A DNA stretch of 64,000 nucleotides from Pseudomonadota bacterium (GCA_023404675.1 JAEYAW010000022.1:1-64000), one strand, 5' to 3'; positions 44,021 to 53,423 are shown, counted from the stretch's first letter. Numbers and translations are program-made. Notes: generated by a model not told the origin, from the letters alone.

Positions 44021-45346
44021 GTGCTCGCCCCGACTCCCTCGAATTCACCCAGCCTCGACGCCTACTGGATGCCGTTCACGGCCAACCGGCAGTTCAAGGC
44101 CGCCCCCCGCATGCTCGTCTCCGCAGAAGGCATGTATTACACCTCCGACGACGGCCGGAAGGTGCTCGACGGCACGGCCGGCCTGTGGTGCGTCAACGCC
44201 GGCCACGGCCGCCGCCAGATCCGCGAGGCCGTGGATCGCCAGCTCGCCACCCTCGATTACGCGCCCTCGTTCCAGATGGGTCACCCGATCGCGTTCGATT
44301 TCGCGACCCGCCTTGCCGAGATCGCGCCCGCCGGCCTCGACCGCATCTTCTTCACCAATTCCGGCTCCGAATCCGGCGACACCGCGCTGAAGATCGCGCT
44401 GGCCTACCAGCGCTCCATCGGCCAGGGCACCCGCACCCGCCTGATCGGCCGCGAGCGCGGCTATCACGGCGTCGGCTTCGGCGGCATGACCGTGGGCGGC
44501 ATCGGCAACAACCGCCGCGCCTTCCTGCATCTGCCTGGCGCCGATCACATCCGCCACACCCACGATATCGCGCGCAACGCTTTCTCAATCGGCGAGCCGG
44601 AGCATGGCGCGGAGCTGGCGGACGACGTCGAGCGTCTCGTTACCCTGCACGGGCCGGACACCGTCGCCGCGGTGATCGTGGAACCGGTCCCGGGTTCGGC
44701 CGGCGTGCTGCCGCCGCCGAAGGGCTATCTGAAGCGGCTGCGCGAACTCTGCACCAAGCACGGCATCCTGCTGATCTTCGACGAAGTCATCACCGGCTTC
44801 GGCCGCCTCGGCACGCCGTTCGCAGCCAACTACTTCGGCGTCACGCCCGATATCATGACCACCGCCAAGGGCATCACCAACGGCACGGTCCCGCTCGGCG
44901 CGGTGTTCTGCAAGCGCGAGGTCCATGACGCGCTGGTCGACAGCGTCGACAACATGATCGAGCTGTTCCACGGCTACACCTATTCGGGCCACCCGATCGC
45001 CGCCGCCGCCGGCCTCGCCACCCTCGACATCTATCGCGAGGAAGGCCTGCTGACGCGCGGTGCCGTGTTGCAGGACACCTGGCATCAGGCGATCCACAGC
45101 CTGCGCAGCTCGAAGAACGTGATCGACATCCGCACCATCGGTCTGATGGCCGGTATCGAGCTGGAGCCGCGCCCCGGCGCACCGACCGCGCGCGCCTACG
45201 AGATTTTCGTGAAGGCGTTCGAGGCGGGCCTGATGATCCGCTACACGGGCGACACGCTCGCCTTCTCGCCGCCGCTGATCGTCGAGAAGTCGCACATCGA
45301 CACCATCGTCAACATCCTCGGCGACCTGCTCGCCAAGACCGAGTAG
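44021..45346 (+). CDS. Omega-amino acid:pyruvate aminotransferase (class III)
   Basis: A 441-residue PLP enzyme that moves the terminal amino group of beta-alanine, GABA or related amines to pyruvate. Conserved features are YWMPFTANRQFKAAPRML, FFTNSGSESGDTALKIALAY, the cofactor Asp in LLIFDEVITGFGRLG, and the Schiff-base Lys in MTTAKGITNGTVPLGAV. The length and N-terminus match beta-alanine:pyruvate aminotransferases. The GTG at 44021 is chosen because AGGAG lies upstream (CACAGGAGACCGCCC). It is divergent from the PuuR-like gene, which supports regulation by an amine signal. A terminator-like hairpin follows. Confidence 0.92.
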   Translation: MLAPTPSNSPSLDAYWMPFTANRQFKAAPRMLVSAEGMYYTSDDGRKVLDGTAGLWCVNAGHGRRQIREAVDRQLATLDYAPSFQMGHPIAFDFATRLAEIAPAGLDRIFFTNSGSESGDTALKIALAYQRSIGQGTRTRLIGRERGYHGVGFGGMTVGGIGNNRRAFLHLPGADHIRHTHDIARNAFSIGEPEHGAELADDVERLVTLHGPDTVAAVIVEPVPGSAGVLPPPKGYLKRLRELCTKHGILLIFDEVITGFGRLGTPFAANYFGVTPDIMTTAKGITNGTVPLGAVFCKREVHDALVDSVDNMIELFHGYTYSGHPIAAAAGLATLDIYREEGLLTRGAVLQDTWHQAIHSLRSSKNVIDIRTIGLMAGIELEPRPGAPTARAYEIFVKAFEAGLMIRYTGDTLAFSPPLIVEKSHIDTIVNILGDLLAKTE

Positions 45347-45388
45347 CCGCGCACGACTTCGCGCACCAGCGCGCCTTGTGAGCCGGAG

Positions 45389-45418
45389 GGGCCGTCACGC
45401 CATGCGTGGCGGCCCTTT
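45389..45418 (+). terminator. Terminator after the aminotransferase gene
   Basis: GGGCCGTCACGC and GCGTGGCGGCCC form a 12-bp stem with one G-T pair and a 3-nt loop, followed by TTT, 43 nt after the stop. The T-tract is short. The remainder of the 416-nt gap to the MFS gene holds a promoter candidate and no gene. Confidence 0.6.
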
Positions 45419-45522
45419 CAACTGAACAAGGGAGATTTCGCGAGCGGGACGACGGGGTCGGCGCTGATCAAAACTGCGGCAGGGCATGATTTTGGGCAAA
45501 TGCGGCGGGTCGACAATCAATT

Positions 45523-45552
45523 CTGACATTCGCCAAACGCTTTCCTGATAAT
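45523..45552 (+). promoter_or_regulatory. Sigma-70-type promoter candidate for the MFS gene
   Basis: CTGACA (45523-45528) and GATAAT (45547-45552), each 5 of 6 to consensus, are separated by 18 bp. It is about 210 nt upstream of the MFS start. Confidence 0.45.
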
Positions 45553-45762
45553 GCCGCGACAAGGATATATAGCGTGCCACATAGCCGGTTCTCCGGCAGC
45601 GCCTGACAGGGCGCACAACCAATCCCGGGCAGCGGATCCAGCCACATCAGGTCCGGAAGCTTCGGGTACAGGCGAGGACTCCAGGGTTTTCAATTTTCGC
45701 GAGCCGCGCACGGGGTCAGCAAGCCCGTGAAGTCGCGCGGCCATGGGGAGTTCTTGAGTTCC

Positions 45763-47115
45763 ATGTCGTCTATCGCTGTCGAAGCTTCGAAGGTTGCAGT
45801 CCCGGCCAATCCGCGTTCCCGCGTGATCCTTGCGAGTCTGGTCGGCACCACCATTGAGTTCTACGATTTCTATGTCTACGCAACGGCGGCCGTGCTGGTG
45901 TTCCCGCATCTGTTCTTTCCCGCCGGCAACGACACCACGGCCCTGCTGGCCTCGTTCGCCGTGTTCGGCGCTGCGATGATCGCACGGCCGCTCGGCGCGA
46001 TCTTCTTCGGCCATCTCGGCGACAAGAAGGGCCGCAAGGTGACGCTGGTCGGCGCGCTGCTGACCATGGGCATCGCGACCTTCCTCATCGGCCTGCTTCC
46101 GACCTATGCCGTCGCCGGCTGGTTCGCTCCCGCGCTGCTCGTCATCCTGCGTCTGGCGCAGGGATTTGCGCTGGGCGGCGAATGGAGCGGCGCGGCGCTG
46201 GTCGCGACCGAGAACGCGCCCGCAGGAAAGCGCGCCATCTTCGGCACCTTCCCGCAGCTCGGCGCGCCGATCGGCTTCATCGTCGCCAACGGCCTGTTCC
46301 TGATCATCGCCGCATTGCTGCCGTCGAGCGATCCGTCGCGGCCGTCCGATGCGTTCCTCAACTGGGGCTGGCGCATCCCGTTCCTGTTTTCGGCGGTGAT
46401 GGTGATCGTCGGCCTCTGGGTCCGGCTCAACCTCGTCGAGAGCGCGGCGTTCGAGAAGACCGTGAAGACCGGGCAGGTGCATAAGCTGCCGCTGGCAGCC
46501 GCCGTGAAAACCTACTGGCGGGAGCTGATCCTCGGCACCTTCTACATGCTCGCCACCTACGTGCTGTTCTACCTGATGACCACCTTCTCGCTCAGCTACG
46601 GCCGCGCGGCAGTGAACGGCGCGCTGCCGGGCCTCGGCTACGACTACAAAACCTTCGTGCTGATGATGATCCTCGGCGTGGTGTTCTTCGGCATCTTCAC
46701 GCTGGTGTCCGGCCCGTGGGCGGATCGCTTCGGACGGCGCAAGACGCTGATCTGGGTGACGCTCGCGATCGCCGCCTTTGGTCTCGTCTGGGTGCCGATG
46801 CTGTCGGCAGGCTTCATCGGCGTGATGGCGTGGCTGATCCTAGGCTTCGCGCTGATGGGCATGACCTTCGGCCCGATGGGCGCGCTGCTCCCCGAGCTGT
46901 TCCCGGCGAATGTGCGCTACACCGGCTCGGGCATCTCCTACAATGTCTCCTCGATCCTCGGCGCGGCTGTCGCGCCGTTCATCGCGGTGGCGCTGTGGAG
47001 CGCGGGCAAGGGCAGCCCGTTCCTGGTCGGCGTCTACCTGTCGACGATGGCTGGCCTCACCCTGATCGCGCTGCTAATCGGCAAGGAAACCAAGGGCGTC
47101 GATATCGACGCGTAG
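45763..47115 (+). CDS. MFS transporter, metabolite:H+ symporter (MHS) family
   Basis: A 450-residue symporter with 12 transmembrane segments. MHS-family features are VGTTIEFYDFYVYATAAVLVFPHLFFP, the loop GHLGDKKGRKVTL, and RLAQGFALGGEWSGAALVATENAPAGKRAIFGTFPQLGAPIGFI. Relatives take up shikimate, alpha-ketoglutarate, proline/betaine or dicarboxylates. The ATG at 45763 is the likely start; a GTG at 45727 would add 12 residues. The LLM oxidoreductase follows after 40 nt and may be co-transcribed. Substrate unknown. Confidence 0.9.
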   Translation: MSSIAVEASKVAVPANPRSRVILASLVGTTIEFYDFYVYATAAVLVFPHLFFPAGNDTTALLASFAVFGAAMIARPLGAIFFGHLGDKKGRKVTLVGALLTMGIATFLIGLLPTYAVAGWFAPALLVILRLAQGFALGGEWSGAALVATENAPAGKRAIFGTFPQLGAPIGFIVANGLFLIIAALLPSSDPSRPSDAFLNWGWRIPFLFSAVMVIVGLWVRLNLVESAAFEKTVKTGQVHKLPLAAAVKTYWRELILGTFYMLATYVLFYLMTTFSLSYGRAAVNGALPGLGYDYKTFVLMMILGVVFFGIFTLVSGPWADRFGRRKTLIWVTLAIAAFGLVWVPMLSAGFIGVMAWLILGFALMGMTFGPMGALLPELFPANVRYTGSGISYNVSSILGAAVAPFIAVALWSAGKGSPFLVGVYLSTMAGLTLIALLIGKETKGVDIDA

Positions 47116-47155
47116 CGGCGAGCCGCGACACAGGTTCGACCGGGAGAACTCCCTG

Positions 47156-48178
47156 ATGAAGAAGATCGGCTTTCTCTCGTTCGGGCACTGGACGCCGTCA
47201 CCGCAATCGCAAACGCGGTCGGCGGCGGATGCGCTGCTGCAGTCCATCGACCTCGCCGTCGCTGCCGAGGAGCTCGGCGCCGACGGCGCGTATTTCCGCG
47301 TGCATCACTTCGCCCGCCAACTCGCCTCGCCGTTTCCGCTGCTCGCGGCGGTCGGAGCGAAGACCAGCAGGATCGAAATCGGCACCGCGGTCATCGACAT
47401 GCGCTACGAGAATCCGCTCTACATGGCGGAGGATGCGAGTGCGGCCGACCTGATCGCCGGCGGTCGACTGCAGCTCGGCATCAGCCGGGGCTCGCCCGAA
47501 CAGGTGATCGATGGCTGGCGCTACTTCGGCTATACTCCGGCCGACGGCGCGACCGATGCCGACATGGGCCGCCGCCACGCCGAGGTGCTGCTCGACGTGC
47601 TGCTCGGCCGGGGCTTCGCGCAGCCCAATCCGCGCCCGATGTTTCCGAATCCGCCGGGATTGCTGCGTCTGGAGCCGTATTCGGACGGACTGCGCGACCG
47701 CATCTGGTGGGGCGCGGGATCGAACGCAACGGCGCAATGGGCTGCCAAACTCGGCATGAACCTGCAAAGCTCGACCCTCAAGGACGACGAAACCGGCGAG
47801 CCCTTCCACGTGCAGCAGGCCGCCCAGATCCGGCTCTACCGCGAGGCGTGGAAGGCGGCGGGCCACACCCGCACGCCGCGCGTTTCCGTGAGCCGCAGCG
47901 TCTTCGCGCTGGTGGACGACCGCGACCGGGCCTATTTCGGCCACGAAAATCAGAGCAGCGATCAGGTCGGCTTCATCGACGAGAAGACGCGCGCCATCTT
48001 CGGCCGCAGCTACGCCGCCGAGCCGACCGAGCTTGTCAAGCAGCTCGCAGAGGACGAGGCCATCGCCGAGGCCGACACACTGCTGCTGACCGTGCCGAAC
48101 CAGCTCGGCGTCGACTACAACGCGCACGTCATCGAGGCGATCCTGAAACATGTCGCGCCGGCGCTCGGCTGGCGCTGA
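47156..48178 (+). CDS. LLM-class flavin-dependent oxidoreductase
   Basis: A 340-residue luciferase-like monooxygenase (TIM barrel using FMN or F420). The start MKKIGFLSFGHWTP and the segments AEELGADGAYFRVHHFARQLASPFPLLAAVGAKTSRIEIGTAVIDMRYENPLYMAEDASAADLIAGGRLQLGISRGSPEQ are typical. They resemble the single-component alkanal-monooxygenase-like group. GGGAG precedes the ATG. It lies 40 nt downstream of the MFS transporter, so the pair could import and oxidise the same compound. It converges with the ABC-2 permease gene (15 nt between stops). Confidence 0.9.
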   Translation: MKKIGFLSFGHWTPSPQSQTRSAADALLQSIDLAVAAEELGADGAYFRVHHFARQLASPFPLLAAVGAKTSRIEIGTAVIDMRYENPLYMAEDASAADLIAGGRLQLGISRGSPEQVIDGWRYFGYTPADGATDADMGRRHAEVLLDVLLGRGFAQPNPRPMFPNPPGLLRLEPYSDGLRDRIWWGAGSNATAQWAAKLGMNLQSSTLKDDETGEPFHVQQAAQIRLYREAWKAAGHTRTPRVSVSRSVFALVDDRDRAYFGHENQSSDQVGFIDEKTRAIFGRSYAAEPTELVKQLAEDEAIAEADTLLLTVPNQLGVDYNAHVIEAILKHVAPALGWR

Positions 48179-48193
48179 CCGCCTGCCGGAACA

Positions 48194-49306
48194 TCACCGC
48201 AGGAACTGGCGGAAGCGCTGAAGCGCGATCACGAACATCACCGATCCGATGGCGAGCAGCGCGGCGAATTGCGGCCACACCACGCCGAGGCCCGCGCCGC
48301 GAAACAGAATGGCTTGCGCCAGCGCGACGAAATGCGTGTTCGGCGCGGCCAGCATCAGATACTGGATCACCTCCGGCATGCTCTCGCGCGGCGTCATCGC
48401 GCCCGACAGAATCTGAAGGGGCAGCAGCACGAGGATCAGCAGCATGCCGAACTGCGGCATCGAGCCCGCCAGCGTGGCAAGCAGGATGCCCATGGACGTC
48501 GTGGCGAATAATTGTAGCGCCGCGCCCATCAGAAACAGCGCCACCGAACCCTGAACCGGGACGTGAAGCACGCCCTGCACGACAAGAACGATGGAGAGCG
48601 CGGAAGCAATCAGCACCGCCAGCCCCATCGACCATACCTTGCTGACCATGATCTCGGTCGGCGTCACCGGCATCACCAGCAGATGCTCGATGGTGCCGTG
48701 CTCGCGCTCTCGGATCAGCGCCGCGCCGGTGAGGACGATCGACAGCATCGTGATCGAGGAGATCACGTTGGTGATCGCGCCGAACCAGCCCCTGTTCAGT
48801 TCCGCATTGAACCGGGCACGCAACGCAAGATCGACGGGCAGTTGGATGTTGCTGCGATAGTGGCTGAGAAATTCAATGATTTCCCCGCTCAAGATCGACT
48901 GCACATAGCCGCCGCCCGTGAAAGCCTGGCTCATGCGCGTCGCATCGATATTGAGCTGGATCGTCGGCGAACGACCCGCCAGCAGATCGCGCTGGAAATT
49001 CGGCGGGATGTCGATCGCGAAGGTGTCCAGCCCGAAATCCATCCGCCGATCCATCTCCCCCTGCGAGATCGCGTTGGGAATCGTGAAATAGGGCGGATAG
49101 AATGCCGTCAGGATGCGTGACGACACCGGCGAGCTGTCTTCATCAACCACGGCGATCGGCGCGCGATTGAGCGTCTGGGGAATGGAGCGCGAGGCGGTGT
49201 AGATCGCCAGCGTGAACGCATAGACGATCAGCACCAGCAGCATCGGATCGCGCAGCAGGCCGCGCAATTCCTTGACGCCGAGATTGAAGGTGTTGGACAG
49301 GCGCAT
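48194..49306 (-). CDS. ABC-2 type transporter permease
   Basis: A 370-residue exporter permease. One N-terminal helix (DPMLLVLIVYAFTLAIYTA) is followed by a large periplasmic domain and then five C-terminal helices (SITMLSIVLTGAALIREREHGTIEHLLVMPVTPTEIMVSKVW). This is the ABC2_membrane_3/YhhJ layout. MRLSNTFNLGVKELRGLLRDP is the family start. It begins 2 nt after the fused ATPase-permease stop and is the third gene of an HlyD-ATPase-permease operon comparable to YhiI-RbbA-YhhJ. Confidence 0.92.
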   Translation of the reverse strand: MRLSNTFNLGVKELRGLLRDPMLLVLIVYAFTLAIYTASRSIPQTLNRAPIAVVDEDSSPVSSRILTAFYPPYFTIPNAISQGEMDRRMDFGLDTFAIDIPPNFQRDLLAGRSPTIQLNIDATRMSQAFTGGGYVQSILSGEIIEFLSHYRSNIQLPVDLALRARFNAELNRGWFGAITNVISSITMLSIVLTGAALIREREHGTIEHLLVMPVTPTEIMVSKVWSMGLAVLIASALSIVLVVQGVLHVPVQGSVALFLMGAALQLFATTSMGILLATLAGSMPQFGMLLILVLLPLQILSGAMTPRESMPEVIQYLMLAAPNTHFVALAQAILFRGAGLGVVWPQFAALLAIGSVMFVIALQRFRQFLR

Positions 49307-49308
49307 GA

Positions 49309-52086
49309 TTACTTCGCCTGTTTGCGTACGAGAAGGGCCCCGATCCCGAGCAGGATCGGGACCTCGACCAGCAGCGGAATGAAGGAACTGCCGAGTTCGC
49401 CAAAGCCCAGCGCCTTGGAAAAGACGCCGCGCGCAATGGTGATGAAATGCGTGGTGGGATAGACCGCGCCGATCCACGCACCGATGCCCTGCAGCGAGGA
49501 CACCGGATCGACCAGGCCGGAATATTGCTGCGCCGGGATCATCGTGAGCAGCACCGTTCCGAAGATCGCGGCGATCTGGCTCTGCATGAACGCCGAGATG
49601 ATGAGCCCCATGCCGGTCGCGAGGATCACATAAGGCAGCGCCGCGGCGATCAGCGCCAGCATGTCGCCGCGCAGCGGCACGCCGAACGCAGCGACCGCGA
49701 AAAACACCAGCAACAGGAAGTTCGCCATCGCCAGTACGACGTAGGGAAGCTGTTTGCCGAGCAGAAATTCCAGCCGCGTCACCGGCGTGACGTAGAAGTT
49801 GACAATGGACCCGAGTTCCTTCTCCCGCACCACGCTGAGCGCAGCCAGCATCGCGGGCAACATCAGCAGCAGAAGCGGAATCACGCCGGGGACAATGGCA
49901 ACGATGCTGCGCACATCCGGATTGTAGCGGTAACGGATTTCCAGATTGAACGGCGTCGCCGACGTGACGCCGTAAAGTTCGCGCGCCTTCTGCATGAGCC
50001 AGGTCTGGTGCATGCCCTGGACATAGCCGCGCACGGTTTCCGCCCGCGACGGCATCGCGCCGTCGATCCATGCGGCAATCTCAACATTGCGTCCGCGCTC
50101 GACATCGCGGGCAAAGTTCGGCGGAATTTCCAGCGCGAGACTGATCTCGCCACGCGTCATGCGCCGGTCGAGGTCTTCATAGTCAACGATCGGCGGCTTC
50201 TGGCTGAAATAGCGCGATCCGGAGAGCTGCAACACGTAATCCCGGCTGAGCGTGCTGTCGTCGCGATCCAGCACCGCGAACGACAGGTTCTCCACATCGA
50301 CGCTGATGCCGGAGCCGAGCACGAACAGCAGCACCACGCTGCCCAGCAGGGCCAGCACCGCACGGATCGGGTCGCGCTGCAACTCCAGCGCCTCGCGGAT
50401 CGAATAGGCCAGCATCCGGCGAAGGTTGAAGAACCCGCCTGATCCGGCGGCGGCCTGCGATCCGGCCGCAGGCTGGCTGGCGACCGGATCGGGCTGCGCA
50501 GCCGGCGCGGGCTTTTCCGCATCGCCAATCGCCTCGTCGAGGCAGGCGATGAACGCCTGTTCCAGACTGGCGGCGCCACGGCTGCCGACAATGTTCGCAG
50601 GCGTATCGCTCACCAGCACCTTGCCCGCATGCATCAGCGAAATGCGGTCGCAGAGCTCCGCCTCGTTCATGAAATGCGTCGAGACGAAGATGGTCACGTT
50701 GTCCTTGCGCGACAGGTCCGACAGGATCTGCCAGAAACTGTCGCGCGCGACCGGATCGACGCCGGACGTCGGCTCGTCGAGAATCAGGATGTCCGGCGAG
50801 TGGATCATCGCCACCGCGAGCGACAGGCGCTGGCGGATGCCGAGCGGCAGGTTGTCGGGCAGCGCATCCATCACGTCGGCAAGATCGAACCGCCGGGCCA
50901 TCTCACTGATCCGCGGCGCGATCTTCTCGCGCGGCATCTCGAACAGCCGGGCATGCAGTTCGAGGTTCTGGCTGACGGTCAACTCCGTATAGAGCGAGAA
51001 CGCCTGCGACATGTAGCCGACACGCCGCCGGATCGCCATGTCGTCGGGATCTACCTCCTGTCCGAACAGGCGCGCGCTGCCTTCGCTGACGGGCAGCAGA
51101 CCCGTGAGCATCTTCATCGTCGTGGTCTTGCCGCAGCCGTTGGAGCCGAGAAAGCCGAAGATTTCCCCGCGCGGAATCCGAAAACTGACATCGTCCACGG
51201 CGATGAAATCGCCGAACCGCTTCGACAGATGCTCGGCCTCGATGGCGATCTCGTCCTCACCGTGCGGCGCGCGCGGCGGAATCATCACCTCGTGGTGCCC
51301 GGCACGCCGCTCCTCCGGCAGCAGCGCGATGAAGGCCGCATCCAGGTTCGTCGTGCCGGTGCGCGCCAGCAGTTCGGCAGGCGTGCCGGTCGCGAGAATC
51401 CTGCCGCCATCCATCGCGATCAGCCAGTCGAAGCGCGCGGCTTCCTCCATGTAGGCGGTCGCCACGATCACGCTCATGCCGTCCCGGTCATGGCGGATGT
51501 CGTCGATCAGATCCCAGAACTGCCGGCGCGACAGCGGATCGACACCCGTAGTCGGTTCGTCGAGGATCAGAAGGTCCGGATCGTGGATCAGCGCACAGCA
51601 CAGGCTGGTCTTCTGCTTCATGCCGCCGGAGAGCTTTCCGGCCGGGCGATCCGCGAACGGCGACATGCCGGTGCGCGCGAGAAGTTCGGCGATTCGCCGT
51701 TTGCGTTCGCGCCTGTTCTGATCGAACAGGCGGCCGAAGAAATCGACATTCTCCTCAACCGAGAGCGTCGGATAGAGATTGCGGCCGAGGCCCTGCGGCA
51801 TATAGGCGATGCGTGGACAGGCGGCCTGCCGGTGCCGGGCATCGGCCATATCGCCGCCGAGCGCGAACACCTTGCCATCCTGGATGATGCGTGCGCCCGC
51901 GACCAGCGACAGCAGGCTGGACTTGCCGACGCCATCCGGTCCGATCAGGCCGATCATGCAGCCAGCCGGCAGATCGAGCGTAATCTGATCCAGCGCGCGG
52001 GTCTTGCCATAGCTCAGGCTGACAGACTCGAGCTGGACCACTGGCGGTAGATCCAGGCGACTCGCCGGCTGCGCGGGATCGCTCAT
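49309..52086 (-). CDS. rbbA: Fused ABC ATPase-permease (RbbA-like), two nucleotide-binding domains
   Basis: A 925-residue fusion. NBD1: Walker A GPDGVGKSS (49-57), signature LSGGMKQK, Walker B LLILDEPTTGVD. NBD2 starts near 280: Walker A GSNGCGKTT (about 312-320), Walker B ILILDEPTSGVD, and a signature region reading LPLGIRQRLS instead of LSGGQ. An Ala/Pro/Gln linker (about 535-560) leads to an ABC-2 permease domain with one helix, a periplasmic domain and five helices. The E. coli homologue RbbA is also ribosome-associated. The start MSDPAQPA overlaps the HlyD stop as ATGA (52083-52086). The exported substrate is unknown. Confidence 0.92.
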   Translation of the reverse strand: MSDPAQPASRLDLPPVVQLESVSLSYGKTRALDQITLDLPAGCMIGLIGPDGVGKSSLLSLVAGARIIQDGKVFALGGDMADARHRQAACPRIAYMPQGLGRNLYPTLSVEENVDFFGRLFDQNRRERKRRIAELLARTGMSPFADRPAGKLSGGMKQKTSLCCALIHDPDLLILDEPTTGVDPLSRRQFWDLIDDIRHDRDGMSVIVATAYMEEAARFDWLIAMDGGRILATGTPAELLARTGTTNLDAAFIALLPEERRAGHHEVMIPPRAPHGEDEIAIEAEHLSKRFGDFIAVDDVSFRIPRGEIFGFLGSNGCGKTTTMKMLTGLLPVSEGSARLFGQEVDPDDMAIRRRVGYMSQAFSLYTELTVSQNLELHARLFEMPREKIAPRISEMARRFDLADVMDALPDNLPLGIRQRLSLAVAMIHSPDILILDEPTSGVDPVARDSFWQILSDLSRKDNVTIFVSTHFMNEAELCDRISLMHAGKVLVSDTPANIVGSRGAASLEQAFIACLDEAIGDAEKPAPAAQPDPVASQPAAGSQAAAGSGGFFNLRRMLAYSIREALELQRDPIRAVLALLGSVVLLFVLGSGISVDVENLSFAVLDRDDSTLSRDYVLQLSGSRYFSQKPPIVDYEDLDRRMTRGEISLALEIPPNFARDVERGRNVEIAAWIDGAMPSRAETVRGYVQGMHQTWLMQKARELYGVTSATPFNLEIRYRYNPDVRSIVAIVPGVIPLLLLMLPAMLAALSVVREKELGSIVNFYVTPVTRLEFLLGKQLPYVVLAMANFLLLVFFAVAAFGVPLRGDMLALIAAALPYVILATGMGLIISAFMQSQIAAIFGTVLLTMIPAQQYSGLVDPVSSLQGIGAWIGAVYPTTHFITIARGVFSKALGFGELGSSFIPLLVEVPILLGIGALLVRKQAK

Positions 52087-53153
52087 TGCAGCAGAGTACC
52101 ATTTAGAGTGGCGGGCCACTCGGCGGCGGGATCGGTCTTGACATAGGCGACGCCGGGCAGGCCGGTCTTCACCTGCCGGATGTGTTTCTTCAGAAGATCG
52201 GGTGCGATCTGCGCCTTGATCCGGAACATCAGCTTCAGCCGCTCTTCCTCGGTTTCCACCGTCCTCGGCGTGAACTGCGCCACATCCGAGACGAAGCTGG
52301 CCCTGGCGGGAATGATGTATTTCGGCGCGGCGTCCAGAACAATGCGCACGTCGGTGCCCATCCCGACGCGGCCAGCTTCCGCCGTCGGCAGGAAGAACGT
52401 CATGTAGACATCGCCGAGATCGACGAGGTTGAGCACCCGTCCCCCGGCGGCAAGCACCTCGCCCGGCTGCGCCACGCGATACTGCACGCGGCCGGCACGA
52501 GGCGATTTCAACATGCTGTCGTTGATATCGGCACTGATGCTTTCGATCGCGGCCGCAGCCGCATCGACCGCCGACTGCGCGTCGATCACCTGCGCTTTCG
52601 CGGCGCCAATGGCGGCCTCGCTGGCGGCCTGCTGCGCCTGCGCGGCGGCGAGCGCCGCACGGGCACCCTCGGCGGCGGCGCGGTCATCGTCCAGCACCTG
52701 CTGCGACACCACGTTGCGTTCGGCCAGCGTGTTCGAGCGATTGAACTTCTGCTCGGCCGCATTGAGCTGTGCCTGCCGCTGCGCAATCGTCGCGGTGGCG
52801 GCAGTCCGCTCGGCCTCGCGCTGGGTGACCAGACTCCTCGCCGTATCGACGCTGACCTTCGCCCGCGCAAGCTGTGCCTGCGCCTGACGGCGCTGGGCTT
52901 CGAGTTGTGTCGTGTCCATCTGGGCGAGCGGCTGGCCCGCGTCGACGAAATCCCCTTCATTGACGAAGATGTCCTGAATGCGCCCCGGGATCCTGGCCGC
53001 GACGTCGATCTCGATGGCCTCGATCCGGCCATTGCCCTTCGCAATTCCGGCGGGAAGATCGCTCCCGACATACCGCTTCCAGCCGACATACCCGCCCGCC
53101 AGCGCAACGATGGCGATCGCGACGATCCACCAGTTTTTCTTCAAACGAGCCAT
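52083..53153 (-). CDS. HlyD-family periplasmic adaptor (YhiI-like)
   Basis: A 356-residue membrane fusion protein. Its N-terminal anchor is NWWIVAIAIVALAGGYVGW. The first lipoyl half is ARIPGRIQDIFVNEGDFVDAGQPLAQMD and the second is MLKSPRAGRVQYRVAQPGEVLAAGGRVLNLVDL. Between them is a long Ala/Gln-rich coiled coil (about 95-215). AGGA precedes the ATG at 53151-53153. It is first in the exporter operon; overlaps with the ATPase gene imply coupled expression. Divergent from the PHA synthase gene. Confidence 0.92.
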   Translation of the reverse strand: MARLKKNWWIVAIAIVALAGGYVGWKRYVGSDLPAGIAKGNGRIEAIEIDVAARIPGRIQDIFVNEGDFVDAGQPLAQMDTTQLEAQRRQAQAQLARAKVSVDTARSLVTQREAERTAATATIAQRQAQLNAAEQKFNRSNTLAERNVVSQQVLDDDRAAAEGARAALAAAQAQQAASEAAIGAAKAQVIDAQSAVDAAAAAIESISADINDSMLKSPRAGRVQYRVAQPGEVLAAGGRVLNLVDLGDVYMTFFLPTAEAGRVGMGTDVRIVLDAAPKYIIPARASFVSDVAQFTPRTVETEEERLKLMFRIKAQIAPDLLKKHIRQVKTGLPGVAYVKTDPAAEWPATLNGTLLQ

Positions 53154-53364
53154 ATCCGGTCCTGACTGAGTGGCGGGCCGACGATGACGCACCACGTTCC
53201 GATCTTCTCATGCGCGAAGGAATGAAGAGGCCCCTTGATGCAGGTCAACGTCGGTCAGACGTCGCGATGGCACACCCTTTCACGAAAAACCGTGGCGAAC
53301 GAGAGGCAGTGAACAGCACACGGCGGATGTATGCGTCGATATTTTCCGCCACTCTTTCGCGCCA

Positions 53365-53385
53365 GTTCATGTCCACGACATGAAC
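53365..53385. promoter_or_regulatory. Perfect 9-bp inverted repeat, operator candidate
   Basis: GTTCATGTC, a 3-nt CAC spacer, then GACATGAAC. The tight symmetric spacing is that of a dimeric repressor or activator site. It lies 90 bp upstream of the PHA synthase start and 212 bp upstream of the HlyD start. The cognate regulator is not encoded adjacent to it. Confidence 0.65.
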
Positions 53386-53423
53386 GAATTGCAAACCAGA
53401 CATCTGATGTAGTGCGGCCGATC

